Below, piece after piece: positions 1-11,948 of a stretch of DNA of 64,000 bases. The notes under the pieces were generated by a model. It was not told where the DNA came from. It was given only the letters and a program-made list of their open reading frames with translations, and did not search any database. Where the stretch lies: NCBI GenBank assembly GCA_002964805.2, contig PUDQ02000113.1:906581-970580 (forward strand), in the 5' to 3' direction. Position 1 is the first letter of the stretch; the number at the start of each line of letters is the position of its first letter. A program made the position numbers and the translations under genes. This stretch comes from Trametes villosa. Its lineage: Eukaryota; Basidiomycota; Agaricomycetes; Polyporales; Polyporaceae.

Positions 1-1414
1 GGGAACATCGGCGAAGAAGAACTCTACGCTCTCCTCGAGACACATACCACCATCCACGCCTCTCACATCGCAAGCGCATTCCAAGCGTCTCGCGGCACCA
101 CAAAAGTCAGCGCAGAAACCCTCGAACTCATCCGCCACCTCAAACTCTCTACCCGTCTTCGCGTCTATGGCGTCTTGAACAGCTCCGCGACGGACTGGCA
201 GCACCTCGGCGGTACGATCACGTCGGACGTCTGGTCCACTTTCGCCGGGATCGTCGTCTCTGCTCACGCGGGAGAGCGGATGCCCAACCTCGCGTTCTTC
301 CATCGTTTCCTTTCTCAGTATAACCTGGACCCGACTCGGACCGTTTTCATCAGTGGCAATGTCGAACACCAGATCTCCGCCGCGTCTCTCGGGATAACCA
401 GCATCCCGCTCACCTCCTGCGACGACCTCGCAGGTGTACTACGTGTGCTCACCCGCGATGCCGTAGCTGATGGGGAGTCCTATCTTCGCGCTCATGCTGG
501 GTTCATGTGGTCGACGACGAACACCGGAGTGGAGCTGCGGGAGAACTTTGCTCAGCTGCTCATGCTGGAGGTCACCGGTGACGCGAGTCTGGTTGATATG
601 CCAACACCGGAGCGTAGGATGCGGTTTTTCAGAGGTACGCCAGGAGGCGGCGTATCATGCAGAACCTGACTGACGCGCTGCAGGTGAGGGGGTCCTCACG
701 ACGAAAGACTTCCCTCCAGATATCGACACGACTTCTATCGCCTGCACGGCCATGGGTAGCCGCTACTCCGACGATGAGAAGAATATCATCATGGACGAGA
801 TCGCCACACTGCGCAACGAGGACGGGATCACCCTCACATACTTCGATCCCGGCCGCCCGCGAATAGGTGCGTACTGTGTGGGTCGTGTATCCAGCGGATC
901 TATCTCGTAGTTGACCACATCGCGCCTGCGTAATGGTGCAGACCCCGTCGTATGCGTCAACGCGCTCACGCTCTTCCACTCGAATGGTCGCGGCGAGGAG
1001 CTCCCAGAAACGCTCGACTGGGTGCACAACGTTCTCCGCACTCGGGCCTACGCCTCGGGCACGCTGTACTACCACGGCGCCGACCCCTTCCTCTATTTCC
1101 TCTCTCGCCTGCTCGCCATCCCTCGGCCTCTACTCCTCCACCGGGGCCTCGCCGACCTCTTCAAGGAGCGCATCGCGGAACGGTTCGGGGAGCCGGGAGA
1201 TGCGCTAGCGCTGTCCATGCGCATCCTTGCTGCGGCCTCTATAGGCTTGTGCGATCCCCGCAGTTACCACCGACTTCTAGCGATGCAGGAGGCGGATGGC
1301 GCGTGGCCGACAGGGTGGATGTACAAATACGGAATGAGCGGCGTCTTGGTGGGTAACAAGGGTCTGACGACTGCCATGGCGGTCGCTGCGGTTCGCAAAT
1401 TCCGGGGATGGTAG
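1..1414 (+). CDS. HAD-type sesquiterpene cyclase (drimane synthase-like), 5' end outside window
   Basis: The frame is open from base 1, so the start lies to the left. Exons are 1-634, 684-866 and 942-1414, all with GT-AG borders. The N-terminal part matches the HAD-like half of fungal drimanyl diphosphate synthases (AstC/AncC type). The C-terminal part is terpene-synthase beta-domain-like. The key motif DIDTTSIA, just after the first intron, is the DxDTT acid of protonation-type cyclases, so the expected reaction is cyclisation of farnesyl diphosphate to a drimane skeleton. The C-terminus has repeat-like Trp/Gly motifs (GAWPTGWMYKYG, GNKGLTTA). It shares exon borders and most motifs with the cyclase at 5532-7117, so the two are paralogs. 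No P450 or phosphatase partner is visible in the window. Family assignment is good; the product is inference. Confidence 0.85.
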
Positions 1415-1640
1415 ATGATGAACATACAGGAGAACGCAGAATTCTTCCGTTTGTGTGCCATAATATATGCTACAATATACACGCGGCCTCCGCCACCATC
1501 CGCTCTGTATACTGCCCTCTGCCACTGCGTAGGCTCTCAACGTCGTCATGAAATCGCTCAGGATTGTTATCGGTACGACAGGAACTTGTGGTCGGACGGT
1601 CAGAAGGAGGATCACACGAAGTTTCCTTACACACCTGAGT

Positions 1641-3759
1641 CTACTCATCTTGCTCGCCGTCTGCAACGTCCTCTGAATCCTCCTCGCTATCTTCGCTCGG
1701 GTCGTATGGCACCGGAATGGGTCGGCTCTGGCTCCGATGATACATCTTCAGGATGTGCCGGCGAACCTCCTCGTTGCTCGGGTCGTAGTAGCCCTCTCCC
1801 TCGTCTTGGAAGATCCCGTCCCTGTCCGAGTCCCCTGCAGCAGACGAAACGTCGTCGTCGCTCGTCTCCACGTCCTCGCGTTCGCTCGGCTCGTACGTGC
1901 TGTCTTGGAGGTCGTCCTCGTCCTCCCGCTCCGTGAACATGCGCAGCGCCAGGTCGGGCGGGTCGTACAGGACGAAGCGGCCAGTCTGCACGACGCAAAC
2001 GCGCAGGAACGAGTGCACGATCCGCATGTCCGGCTGATCCTCCGGGATGAGTGACGGATGGCATGCGTGAGTGTAGAAGGCGGCTTGGGGGGCGACGATG
2101 CGGAAGGAGGAGAGCAGGGGCACTTTCGCGTCCTGTGCGAGCTCGACCTTCGCCAGGAGAGGGGACTTCCACTTCGGCAGCGCAAGAATGTCGATGTGGC
2201 GCAGCGTCGAGGATTGGACGTGCAGCGGTGGAATGTCATCCTGCCAGTCTGAAAACCACGTAGGAAACACGAGGTGTTCTATCTCCGGACAAGAGGCTGC
2301 GAGCTGCGAAAGGAAATCCCGCGCTTCCTCCATCGACATAGGCTCTTCGAGGTGCCACGATAGGTACTTGAGCCGTGCGCCGTGCTTTTGCAACCATTGT
2401 GTGGCATCAATGTCAAATCTGCGGCAGCCGACGACGGTGAGCGCCGACAATACTGGGAGGCTCCACTGTAGGACGTAGGTTTCGAGAGCGGAAGAAGTGG
2501 GGGCGATTTGCAAACATTCGAGTGACGGAAAGGCGACCGACGGGAGGGTCTCCGTGTCCCATTTCGTCCAGGAAAAGGGCCCGATGACGAGAGAGGTGAT
2601 GCGTACCAGGGAGGAGAGGAGAGGGAAGACTTGCTTGAAACACACCTCGGCCGGAGCTAGGTGGAATTCTCCTGTTGGCGTACCCCACAGGCTAGGTGTG
2701 AGCTTGAGTGGAAACGGGCCCATATCGGACTTCACTTGGTCTAGAAACCGATAGTTGGGATCTTCTGAGTAACCGCTCAGGCTCGTAGCTTCGCGGGAGG
2801 AGAAGGATAGAAGGCGAGTACACGAGCGCAAAACAAGCAGGAGGTCTTCGCGAACGACCTCGGAGAACCGAGGCAAGACGATGCAACCATGCAAATGAAT
2901 ACCGCGTACAAGGCGCGAGAGGTTCCCGAAAGGCGGCTCTTCGCGGAAAGTGCGAGCTAGAGCCGCGACTTGGCCAGCCCGTGTAAAGACGATGTTGGCA
3001 TATAGGAGCTCGGTAGCAGGACCATACCATGCTTTGCAAACCAGCGCGAGGGACTTCGCGGTACGGATAGTTTTGAGCCATGGCTGTCGTGGGCCCCATG
3101 CGACGGATGGGTCGCATCTGTATTCGATAGGCCACGTTTCCTCAAAGACGTTGAGGAGAATTTCGTGTGGTAGGTGGCTCCAGTCTGCCGTGTGTCCCGA
3201 GCGATGGCTCTATTCAAGAGAACCGTGCATCAGTGAAGAGCTCTAAATAGGAGTACAAGACAGCGAGAGTGCGCAGCATCTTACCAAAGCGGCGATGTCG
3301 AGACGGAGGCGAACCACTTCGGTAGAAAGTCGCGCACATCGCAATGTAATCTTCGCATTCTCCTTCTTGAGATCATCAAGCTCTCCTGCGTCGAGCCGCC
3401 TTTGGGTGAGCATGTTCTTCAAGTGCGCACATTCATCGATTCTGTCGACGAGTGCATACCATGATGGAGTCATCAGCATCGCTGACCGGCTTCTGGGATG
3501 AGCTGATTGCACGAAGTGGACATCACCTGAGTTGACGCTCTGCGTCCCAGAGACGCTTTTCATGGCGTAGTTTGAGAACCTCCTTTGCAATGCTTTTCAC
3601 AGATCGCTTGAAGAATTCTCCCATTCTTCCCGGTGGTGGAGGCTGGTCCATTGGCATGGCTACCAGGGACTCTGAATGCCAAGTCCCAACTGAAGGCGGG
3701 TTGATCGGCCGACGCGAGATGATACCTTCGAACCCAGTAGGAACCAGTGTCCGAGTCAA
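1641..3759 (-). CDS. F-box / leucine-rich-repeat-like protein
   Basis: Three exons on the minus strand: 3759-3527, 3492-3285 and 3209-1641, about 669 residues. Introns are 34 and 75 bases and keep frame. Residues ~75-145 form a helical, coiled-coil-like stretch (LDDLKKENAKI). An F-box follows directly, beginning LPHEILLNVFEETW and continuing through SLALVCKAWYGPATELLY. This coiled-coil plus F-box layout is typical of the large Agaricomycete F-box families. The middle ~300 residues have LRR-like Leu patterning (SLECLQIAP, LKYLSWHL). The last ~80 residues are very acidic (EREDEDDLQD, SEDSEEDSEDVADGEQDE). The likely role is substrate adaptor in an SCF ubiquitin ligase; the substrate is unknown. 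The start at 3759 is the first Met in the open frame; a start at a later Met of exon 1 is possible. Confidence 0.8.
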
Positions 3760-4439
3760 GTACTTGCAGATGTAGTGATTCTGAAGTGCAGATACAAGGT
3801 AGGAGGAGCGAACTTGCTCGCGATTGACACCAGTACGTAGAGCGTGATGTTAACGTCGTCGACGGCGTAGATTTCGATTATGATTGAGATATCGCGCGTG
3901 GTTCCATGTGGTCGTGGCGCGTCCAACACGCAGAGTTGCGGCCTGGCACGGGACGGAGCGGAGCTTCGGTCCGTTCGCATGGGGCAGACTCCAGCCTGAG
4001 CATGCCTTTGCGGCTTCTTGCTATCTGACTCGGTTGGACAGTCGAGAAATCCAGCCGTCGAGAGTGACAAACGAGGGGTTCTGGTTGTCCTGTACAGTAG
4101 CGTCGTGGTACAGAGGCAAACAGATAGTGTACAGAAACGGAACCGGACGCGATACTGAACGCTTCGGCAAGCCCCGGCGAGCAGGCGCTCGCTCGCTCAA
4201 ATCCAAAATCCAACAACATCCTGCCAGCAGTTTACAGGATGAACCAGTCCAATCTGCACGAAACGCTTTCACTAGCGCCTCGATACGAGAATCGCTATCG
4301 TATCTTCTGTTGCCTTGCAGTGGAGTAGGTATGTGTAGCTTACACCGTTGTCACCTTCAAATGCCGACCTGCCGCCTGGGGCTTACTCAGACCCTAGGCT
4401 TTACCCCCCTACTACCCTCTGACAGTCTTGTGCATCCAC
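3760..4439. other. intergenic, nothing recognised
   Basis: It separates the F-box gene from the cyclase relic. Open frames here on both strands lack recognisable motifs and disagree with any spliced model I could build. Confidence 0.4.
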
Positions 4440-4800
4440 GCTTGCGTTCCGAGTACGCAGTACTACCACAGTGTCGATCTCAAAAGACTTACTCCTCGCC
4501 TGTTCGCCGTCTTTCCAACCCTCCGCCTCCAATAGACCTCACCGAACTTCTCAAGGAGCCGATCGGAGAACAATTCAGAGAGCCAAGAAACGTGCTTGTG
4601 CCGTCACAGTGCACGTCCTTGCCAAAGGTTCGGTCGCCGTGGCTACGGTCATCTACGGAGGGCAAACGGCGAGCGGCCCACAGGGTGGATGTATAATCAC
4701 GGCTTGAGCTTGGGCGGCAAGTTGGTAACTAACATAGGGCTCACGGCCGCGCATGGAATCGCTGCGCTCTGTTCAGTTAGAGGGCTGCAAGGTATGTACT
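4440..4800 (+). pseudogene. relic of a third HAD-type terpene cyclase (3' part)
   Basis: Pieces of the third exon of the flanking cyclases survive in different frames. TELLKEPIGEQFREP near 4539-4583 corresponds to the ALFKERVMERFGEP segment of the intact copy. GWMYNHG near 4684-4704 matches GWIYSYG/GWMYKYG. GGKLVTNIGLTAAHGIAAL matches the GNKGLTTA segment. Frames shift between the blocks and stops intervene. No HAD half or DxDTT motif is visible. Its place between two intact paralogs points to a decayed tandem duplicate. Confidence 0.75.
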
Positions 4801-5531
4801 CAATTGACCTAATCGTGTTCAGGTCTGTGATGCTTCTTCGCTGGTGGTCTAGTGTTCGTGGCAGGTGTCGGCTATGCCCTCCCCGACTTCGTTGTGCAAT
4901 TGTGAGCCTTCCAACCTTGGCGGTTATCTGTCTAGCGGGCACAAGATGGAAATGCTATATCGGCCTCCAGCCCCCTCGAGCATCAACTCTTTTTTCACTA
5001 GCGCCTCACTCGTATGGGCAGAAGCAAAGTTGCTGCAAATGAACTGATGACATGCTGTCCATAGTGGCAATGGGGGTTCCACGCTGTACCACGATACAAT
5101 ACTCAAACCGTCGCGTGAGCACCGGTGAGACGCCACCGTCGTACCTAACTGTCAATGAAGCTAACTGAGAACCTCTCGCTCGTCGGGGATAACGTCGCTG
5201 CCTCAGTATCGACGGCGGCCCGAGCGCACGCCACAGGTTTCTCGTAATCCGTCGTGAGGGGTCCGGCATTACCAGAAAGGTGGGTGCAATCCTGCACGCA
5301 TATGGTAGCTTATCTCTACTAGCGTAATTATGCTTCCTTTCCGGCAGTTTTATGTGCAGGCCATAGCTTCAAATGTGGTCGGGGTTCGGTATGAGCGCCA
5401 GAAATCGAGAGAATCACCGAAGACATGTCCCTGGACAGTGAAAGTCTCGGAGCCTCATTTATACTCGTCGACCCAGGATCCCAAGTACCCCAATCATCCC
5501 ACTCACCAGCCACTAAAACTCCCTCACTGCC
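4801..5531. other. intergenic, upstream of the second cyclase
   Basis: No gene is supported. The last 200 bases should hold the promoter of the cyclase starting at 5532, but I see no clear TATA box. Confidence 0.4.
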
Positions 5532-7117
5532 ATGGCCCGCAATCGAATGTGCGACAACTTCATTTTCGACCTCGGCGACATTCTCCAATGGTCCCTGTCT
5601 CCCCATCCCGCGATACCGGTCCGCACGATGCAGCGCATGATGCAAAGCGCGCCGTTCTTTGACTATGAGCGGGGCAGGCTTGGCGAAGACCAGTTGTACA
5701 CCCGCCTCAGCTCTTTGTTCTCCTTGCCACGCTCGCACGTCGCAGACTTTCTTAACGCGATCCGAACGGGCCGGAAAGTCGCCGAACCAGTCGTACGCTG
5801 TATCCGTCGCTTGAGGGCGGCAGGCGCGGGCCTACAGGTCTACGGGGCGTGGAACATCTCGGCCCCCGACTGGGAATTCCTACTCCACACCGCCCTCTCC
5901 GACGTCTTGACGGAGTTCGACCAGGTCTACCCGTCGGCCCGCACAGGCGAGCGTATGTCTGGCCTCGCGTTCTACCGCCACCTCCCGGAGTCTATCTCGC
6001 AAAACCCGAGCCGGTGCGCTTTCATCAGCAGCACGGTTGACCACGTCATCGCCGCAACTTCCTTGGGCATGGTCGGCGTCCACTTCAAGAGCGAGGAGGT
6101 CGCCGATCTCGAACGCAGCTTGAACGCGCTCGTTCGGGATGCAGTCTTCGATGGGGAACGGTATCTCCGCGACCACGCTGGCCGGATGTGGTCGACGACG
6201 AACACCGGCGTCGAAGTGCAGGAGAGCTACGCTCAGCTGCTCATCCTAGAGGTCACCAGAAACCCGCGCTTAGTCAACTTGCCGTCGCCCCAGCGCCGCA
6301 TGCACTTTTTCGCAGGTACGATGGTTATTTTCCGCTACTTCGCATGTTGTACTTAGCTTGCCGGACGCAGGCGCCCCTGTCCTCACGACCAAAGACTTTC
6401 CCGCGGATGTGGATACAACCTCGATTGCTTGCACGGCGATGGGCGACCGCTTCACGAAGGACTTAAAGAACAGCATCATGGACGACATCCTCACCGTTCG
6501 TGACGAAGACGGACTCCCGTTCGTGTATTACGATGATCAAGTGCGACCTCGCATTGGTAGGTGTTGTCTCGCTGTTACGCCGTCGCACCCCGCAGTGAGC
6601 TCACGGTGCCACTTCCACGCCCCCTCTTGTAGACCACGTCGTATGCATCAACGTGCTCACACTCTTTCACTCCCATGGGCGCGCCAGCGAACTTCCGCAG
6701 ATGCTCGATTGGGTGTATAACATCCTGAAAACCCGCGCCTACGCCTGGGGCACACGCTACTACATCGGCGCCGACCTCTTCCTCTACTTCCTCTCTCGCC
6801 TCATCGCGGTCCCTGCTCCCATTCCACGCCACGCGGACATCGCTGCACTGTTCAAGGAGCGAGTCATGGAGCGATTCGGAGAGCCCGGTGACGCCTCTGC
6901 GGTGGCCATGCGCCTGTTCGTCGCGGGGGCTGTTGGCCTCCAAGACCGCCGGGGCTACGATCAGCTCCTGAAGATGCAAGAGCCGGACGGCTCATGGCCG
7001 TCGGGGTGGATTTACAGCTACGGCGTGAGCCCCATCTTGATAGGTAACAAGGGTTTGACGACCGCTATCGCGGTTGCTGCGATTAGGAGATTCCGGGAGC
7101 TCTCAGACGAGTACTGA
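5532..7117 (+). CDS. HAD-type sesquiterpene cyclase (drimane synthase-like), complete
   Basis: Exons 5532-6315, 6371-6556 and 6633-7117 give 484 residues with GT-AG introns of 55 and 76 bases. The start is the first Met, followed by FIFDLGDIL, the HAD motif I position. FISSTVDHVIAATSLG around residues 165-180 is the HAD motif IV region. The beta-domain acid motif DVDTTSIA lies directly after intron 1. WSTTNTGVEVQESYAQLL and the C-terminal GSWPSGWIYSYG and GNKGLTTAIAV blocks match the paralog at 1-1414. In this family (AstC, AncC and related drimane synthases) the DxDTT Asp protonates farnesyl diphosphate; some members also remove diphosphate with the HAD half. Whether this one releases an alcohol or a diphosphate cannot be read from sequence. 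The three-copy arrangement (two intact, one dead) shows local duplication. Confidence 0.88.
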
Positions 7118-8286
7118 GTAACAGCAGGATTGAATGGTTCAGATGTACCACGACACTGTCTAATGTTATCGCTACCGTGTGCTTCGTATGCGGCGACACC
7201 TTTGTTTGATGAGAGCTGCCGCATAGTGCGGTATGAGCGGGGCTCCGGTCCGCTTGTAGCATCTCAGACGGTTAAACTTATTGGCGCTCGCGCTTGTCTT
7301 CAACGACGTCGTCGTAAACTTGGCCACGGAAATCCACTACACTATCTAAACTCGAGTCTTCGGATGCTGTGTTTACCTCTGAACAAGCACTCCTCCGGAA
7401 TCAGCTGCATGAACGCACTCCCTGGAGTATGCAGACACCAGTCACCAACTGCAAGTATGTATTGGCGTCGCCGCATCCTACATCATATGCTGTCTCCAGC
7501 CAGCGTTCGTTAGGTTAGCACGCACGATTGACCGGCTACCGTTCATACCCTCTTCCTACCTCTCCAAGGATCTCGAACTGATATAACCAGCACTCCGTGT
7601 CGTTGTAGTCTGTTGCAACGCTTGGTGCGCGATGCCTGACCCCGCGTATGCACCGCAGCGCTTCTAAGGCGGTGATACCTCTGTGCATCTGCTCTTCCCT
7701 GCCACCTTTCGGCCGCCCGGCCATACCAGAGGGTGTACCGGCGCAGGCACCGAGGCGGAAATTTCAGCGAAGGCCACGTCCCAGATAGGCACATCCTTCG
7801 CCGGTCTACGAGAACTCCGTTTTGCCACCGCCGCTGGTACCTATCAACACGACTCTCCATCACATTCGCTGTCTAGGCCAGGTCCTCTCGGTTCTCTGGC
7901 GCTGCTTTCATCCCACTTGCCTTCCCCCGGTACAGAGGCCGTCCCTTCGTGGAATGTCGCTCGGGCTCTGTTGCGGTGTTTGACTGGGCTTTCCACCGGC
8001 CTGCTCCCCCCTACGCGATCCGTGCCACCACGTCCATGCACGTTGTGGTCTACGACTGAACATGGGCAGGAACGCGTATGGTGCTTCCTTAGGCAACCCG
8101 GTCAACTGGCTTGTGAGCTAAATGATCGATCCGTCCCTCCTACACACCGGGCCCCCAGCGGGCATCACAGTCCCAGCTTCTCGTACCTCTCCGCGAGCCA
8201 TATAAACCGGGCTCTTTTCGTTCTCCTTTCCGCAAGCGTACTGACAGCTCAGACATCCCGTCTTCAGCACCCGCACACACCTCGTC
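7118..8286. other. intergenic, with the WSC gene promoter at its right end
   Basis: No coding region is supported. Long open frames around 7683-8576 run through the start of the WSC gene in another frame and are shadows of its GC-rich coding sequence. Confidence 0.45.
8201..8207 (+). promoter_or_regulatory. TATA box of the WSC gene
   Basis: The sequence TATAAAC lies 80-86 bases before the ATG at 8287, in a CT-rich setting usual for fungal core promoters. Confidence 0.5.
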
Positions 8287-9029
8287 ATGGCTTTCCGCGC
8301 AACCTCTCTCCTCCTGCTCGCCCTGTTCCACGGCGCCAGCTCCTTCCGCACGGAGACAATCCCGCTCAATTGGACGACGCTCTCCGCGTGCGCGATCGAC
8401 AACCCCGCGCGCATCCTCGCGGGCGACGTCACGACCCAGGTCACGAACAACACGGCCGCCTTGTGCGTCACGTCTTGCGCCGCGCAGGGATTCGGCTACG
8501 CGGGCGTCGAGTTCGCGAACGAGTGCCACTGCGGCACCGGGCTCCTCGACGCGCTCCAGCCTGCCCCCGCGACTGACTGCAACATGGCCTGCGCGGGCGA
8601 TAGCAGTGTCGCTTGCGGCGGTGCTTGGCGCATCCAGGTTCGTTCCCACCTACTCCCGCTCCATGATCCGGTATATGCTAACGCTGCATGGACGGACAGG
8701 TCTACAGCTTCCCTGCTCTACGCCCGGGCAGCTGGGCGTTCGAGGGCTGCTTCGTCGACGCGCCCGCGTTCACGAGCGTCGCGACGCACACGTTCGCGAC
8801 GAACCTCGACTTCGTGAACCAGTGCCTCCAGGCGTGCTCGCGCGACGGATTCGCGTTCGCGGGCGTCGAGGACGCGGGCGTGTGCCAGTGCAGCGGCGGC
8901 GCGCCCGTGGCCGCGGCGCAGAAGGTCGACGAGGGGGAGTGCAGCTCGCTGTGTCCCCTCCCTGGCGATGCTGGGTTCGAGTTCTGTGGCGGGGTGGAGA
9001 GGCTGGGTGTTTACCGGTTTTCGGGGTGA
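8287..9029 (+). CDS. secreted protein with two WSC modules
   Basis: Exons 8287-8637 and 8700-9029 give about 226 residues. The N-terminus is a signal peptide (FRATSLLLLALFHGASS). Two WSC-type Cys modules follow. In the first, GYAGVEFANECHCG, a Cys-x3-Cys pair and CGGAWRIQVY are visible. In the second, FEGCFVDAP, FAFAGVEDAGVCQC and FCGGVERLGVYRF. WSC domains bind carbohydrate and occur in cell-wall sensors and fungal wall-active enzymes. This protein ends right after the second module, with no transmembrane helix, GPI-like tail or catalytic domain, so it is probably a free secreted wall- or glucan-binding protein. Confidence 0.85.
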
Positions 9030-9248
9030 GCAGCAGGTACGGGGAGTGTCAGAAAATCATTGTATTGGTTGTCTGTGGTTCCCGGACTGGAGTTCGTGGT
9101 TTGACCTGGGTTGTCTGGTTGTATCATAGAGTAGGGCGTCTGAGGCCGAGCGTTATGTACGAAAACACCCAACAATGTGGCAATACATATCCAACTAGAT
9201 ATACAGAGATACAGCAGCGCGATAGACAAACAAACATACACCACACCC

Positions 9249-11371
9249 TTAGTCCTCATCGTCCTCAATGTCCCCATCCGCCTCGGCGTCCTCCATCTCA
9301 TCGCTGACCTTCTCCCGAGCCCGGGCGCGCGCACCTCCCCTCGTCCGTGCCCGCGCTCCGCCGCGCGCCCTCGGCTTCCCCCCGTTCACCATGGCGGCCT
9401 CCGCACCTGCCCGTGCACCCGCGCGTTCGCGCTCCGTCATGACCTTCTTGACCGGGTCCCAGTCTGCGAGGCTCTGGAAGAACCGCCGTTTGCCCGCCCC
9501 GGTCGGGAGCCCGGCGCGCGCACTCGCCCACGCTGCATGTTCGTGTCCGTGTCCGCATCCATCCTCTTCATCGACCATCATGGCGTCTTGCTCGTCGAAG
9601 TCGGGCGGCGGCCGGGGCACGTCGAAGTACTTCGAGGTCATGATGCTCATTCGTTTCTTCCCGCCGCGGATCTTGCGTGCAGAGCGGCCGCGCGCGCGGC
9701 GAGTCGACGAGGTGTCGGAGTCGGCCTCGCCCTCAGACTCGGAGTGCGTCTCGTCCGACTCGCCCTGGAGGTCGTACACGAACCGCGCATGTTCTGTACG
9801 CCAGGGTCAGCACAGTATCAATGGAAGGCAGATTAGGTAAGCGTACGTGCGAGCCGCTCGTCCATGTCGTCGATTGGTCCCTGGGCGCGGACGCGCGGGA
9901 GCCCGAGGTGTTCTCCGAGGCCTTCTCGAGGCACGTCCTGCATTCCTACCGAGGGCGCCGGGCGCAGCTCCGATAGGTGCTGCAGCACGGTCTGCCTGCA
10001 TGGAACACGTCAACCTTGAGCCCCAGATAGAACGCGTGCACCGCGCGGTGCGCGTACCTGATGTTATCCAGGCCGCCGTTGCGGGTGTTCAGGTCCTCGA
10101 GGTTGCTCTCGAGGACCTCGAGCCGGTAGCGCGGCCCGAACCACTCAAAGTACTCGTTCCAGGGCAGGTTCGGGTCGATGTCGCGCTCGATGCCGAGCGC
10201 GCACGCGGTCTCGTACGTCCACGCGCGCGCGACGTTCTTCACGGTGTACCCGCCGCCGCCGAGGAGCATGAGCGGGATGTTCTTCGCGCGCACGTACTGC
10301 ACGCAGTGCGCGTGGCCCTGCATCGTCAGGTTCAGCCCGCCGAGCTTGTCGCCCGAGAGCGAGTCCGCGCCGCATTGGAGCACGATCCCGGACGGGCGGA
10401 AGACGTCGATGATCTTGTCGATGATCTGTGCGCGCGTGTGTGTGAGCGCGCCGCTTGACGGGGAGTCGGGAGTGCGCGAAATGACGTACTGGCTCGAAGA
10501 CGCTCTTGTATGACTCGTCTGTGATACCGTCCTTGAGCGGAACGTTGACCGCGTAGCCGCGCCCCGGGCCGCGTCCTCTGTCCTCGATCTGTCCAGTGCC
10601 AGGGAAGAATTCGCCGAACTTGTGGAAGGACGCGGTCATGACGCGGTCCGTGGTATAGAACGCCTCTTCGACACCGTCGCCGTGGTGGCAGTCGATGTCT
10701 ATGTAGAGCACTCGGGGCGCGTAGCGGAGCATCTCGAGGATGCCGAGGACAATGTCGTTGATGTAGCAGAAACCTGAAGCCTCGCGTTTCTTCGCGTGGT
10801 GGAGGCCTCCGGCCCAGTTAATCGCAATGTCTGCTTGTCCCTCCATGAGCCGCTTCGCGGCCGCTAACAGGTGTCTTGAGCTTGAACTTCTGCCCACTTG
10901 CAGCTAATCCGGGGTGACGCACCTATGGAACCTCCAGCAGAGATGGACGAGAACTCGAAGACACCTTCAAACGGGGGATTGTCGTCTCCAACGAGAAAAC
11001 GCGAGCCCTGGTAAGTGAGCCTTCGCGCATTCTCGGGGGTGACCTTGGAGAGGAAGTCGATGTACTCGTCCGTGTGGAAACGCGTCATGGTCTCTGCTGT
11101 GGCGCGTTTCGCGCGCTGTGGCGCATGCGTCAGCTCGTCGTATCGCCCACGCGGGCAAGCACACGTACCAGGACGTGCATCTTCGGGAGCATGTCGTATG
11201 CTGAGACGAGCTCGTGCGTGATGCGCATGCGTTGTGGCTTCATGGCGTGTGTAAGGCCATATGTGTACGAGCCCACGTCGGCTGTGGGTATGCACGATGG
11301 GTCGGCAGAATATAGGTGAGTAGACCGTTCCACTCACGGTCATAGTAATACGCCACTCGTCTCTTGGACAT
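9249..11371 (-). CDS. class I histone deacetylase (Rpd3/Hos2 type)
   Basis: The product starts [11 protein letters not shown], and exon 2 gives [15 protein letters not shown] after a GT-AG intron. The catalytic core is intact: [19 protein letters not shown] (active-site His pair), [18 protein letters not shown] (zinc-binding Asp/His), [16 protein letters not shown] (second zinc Asp) and [16 protein letters not shown] (Gly-rich loop with Tyr). [13 protein letters not shown] and the late [15 protein letters not shown] are closer to Hos2/HDAC3 than to Rpd3 proper, from memory of the families. The enzyme should remove acetyl groups from histone tails in a nuclear co-repressor or Set3-like complex. 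Beyond the core is an acidic/Ser tail and then an unusual Arg/Ala/Gly-rich stretch ([16 protein letters not shown]), ending in an acidic cluster ([17 protein letters not shown]). Confidence 0.9.
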
Positions 11372-11948
11372 TGTTATATAGTCCCTCTCTGCTCTACTGC
11401 CAAGTTACTGGAGCGCGGAAGAGAGATGTTCGAAATGGGAGACTCGGGAGTGGGGTCTCCCTTAGGCGGTGAAGTGCAGGCCGCTGAGAGAAGAGCTGTG
11501 TAAGATGATAGCACGAGCTTTGTAGGTGAGCGAGCAGAGGCAAAAGTACGATCGTGTTTGGGCGTAGTCGCAGAACAAAGCAGAGGAGTGTTGGGGGGAA
11601 GAGAGTACAAATGCAAGCGCAGGCCAGTCGCTGTGGCGGAGGTCGTCCGCTTAGGCGCCCATAATGCGCATGTCATTTTGCCGCCGATCGCGATCGAATC
11701 TCGATCCTGGGCGTCGGCCCGCCAACCCGTGCGCGTAAGGCTGCCCATGTTACTATTAGTGCGCCGTTCTCTGTCTCGTTCCACTGTGAGCAGGCAAGAC
11801 AGCTGCAGTACACTTGGCTGCTACGTATACATGAATGGCATTGATAGATAAGCATCCTCGTACTGAATCGTCCTGTGGAATATTGTGGAAACGCTCCGCG
11901 GGGCAAGAGTCCAACGACTGGGATACCGACCCCGCACCCCCTCTTGAA
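11372..11948. other. intergenic between HDAC and the first family relic
   Basis: It contains the HDAC upstream region. No gene is supported. Confidence 0.4.
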
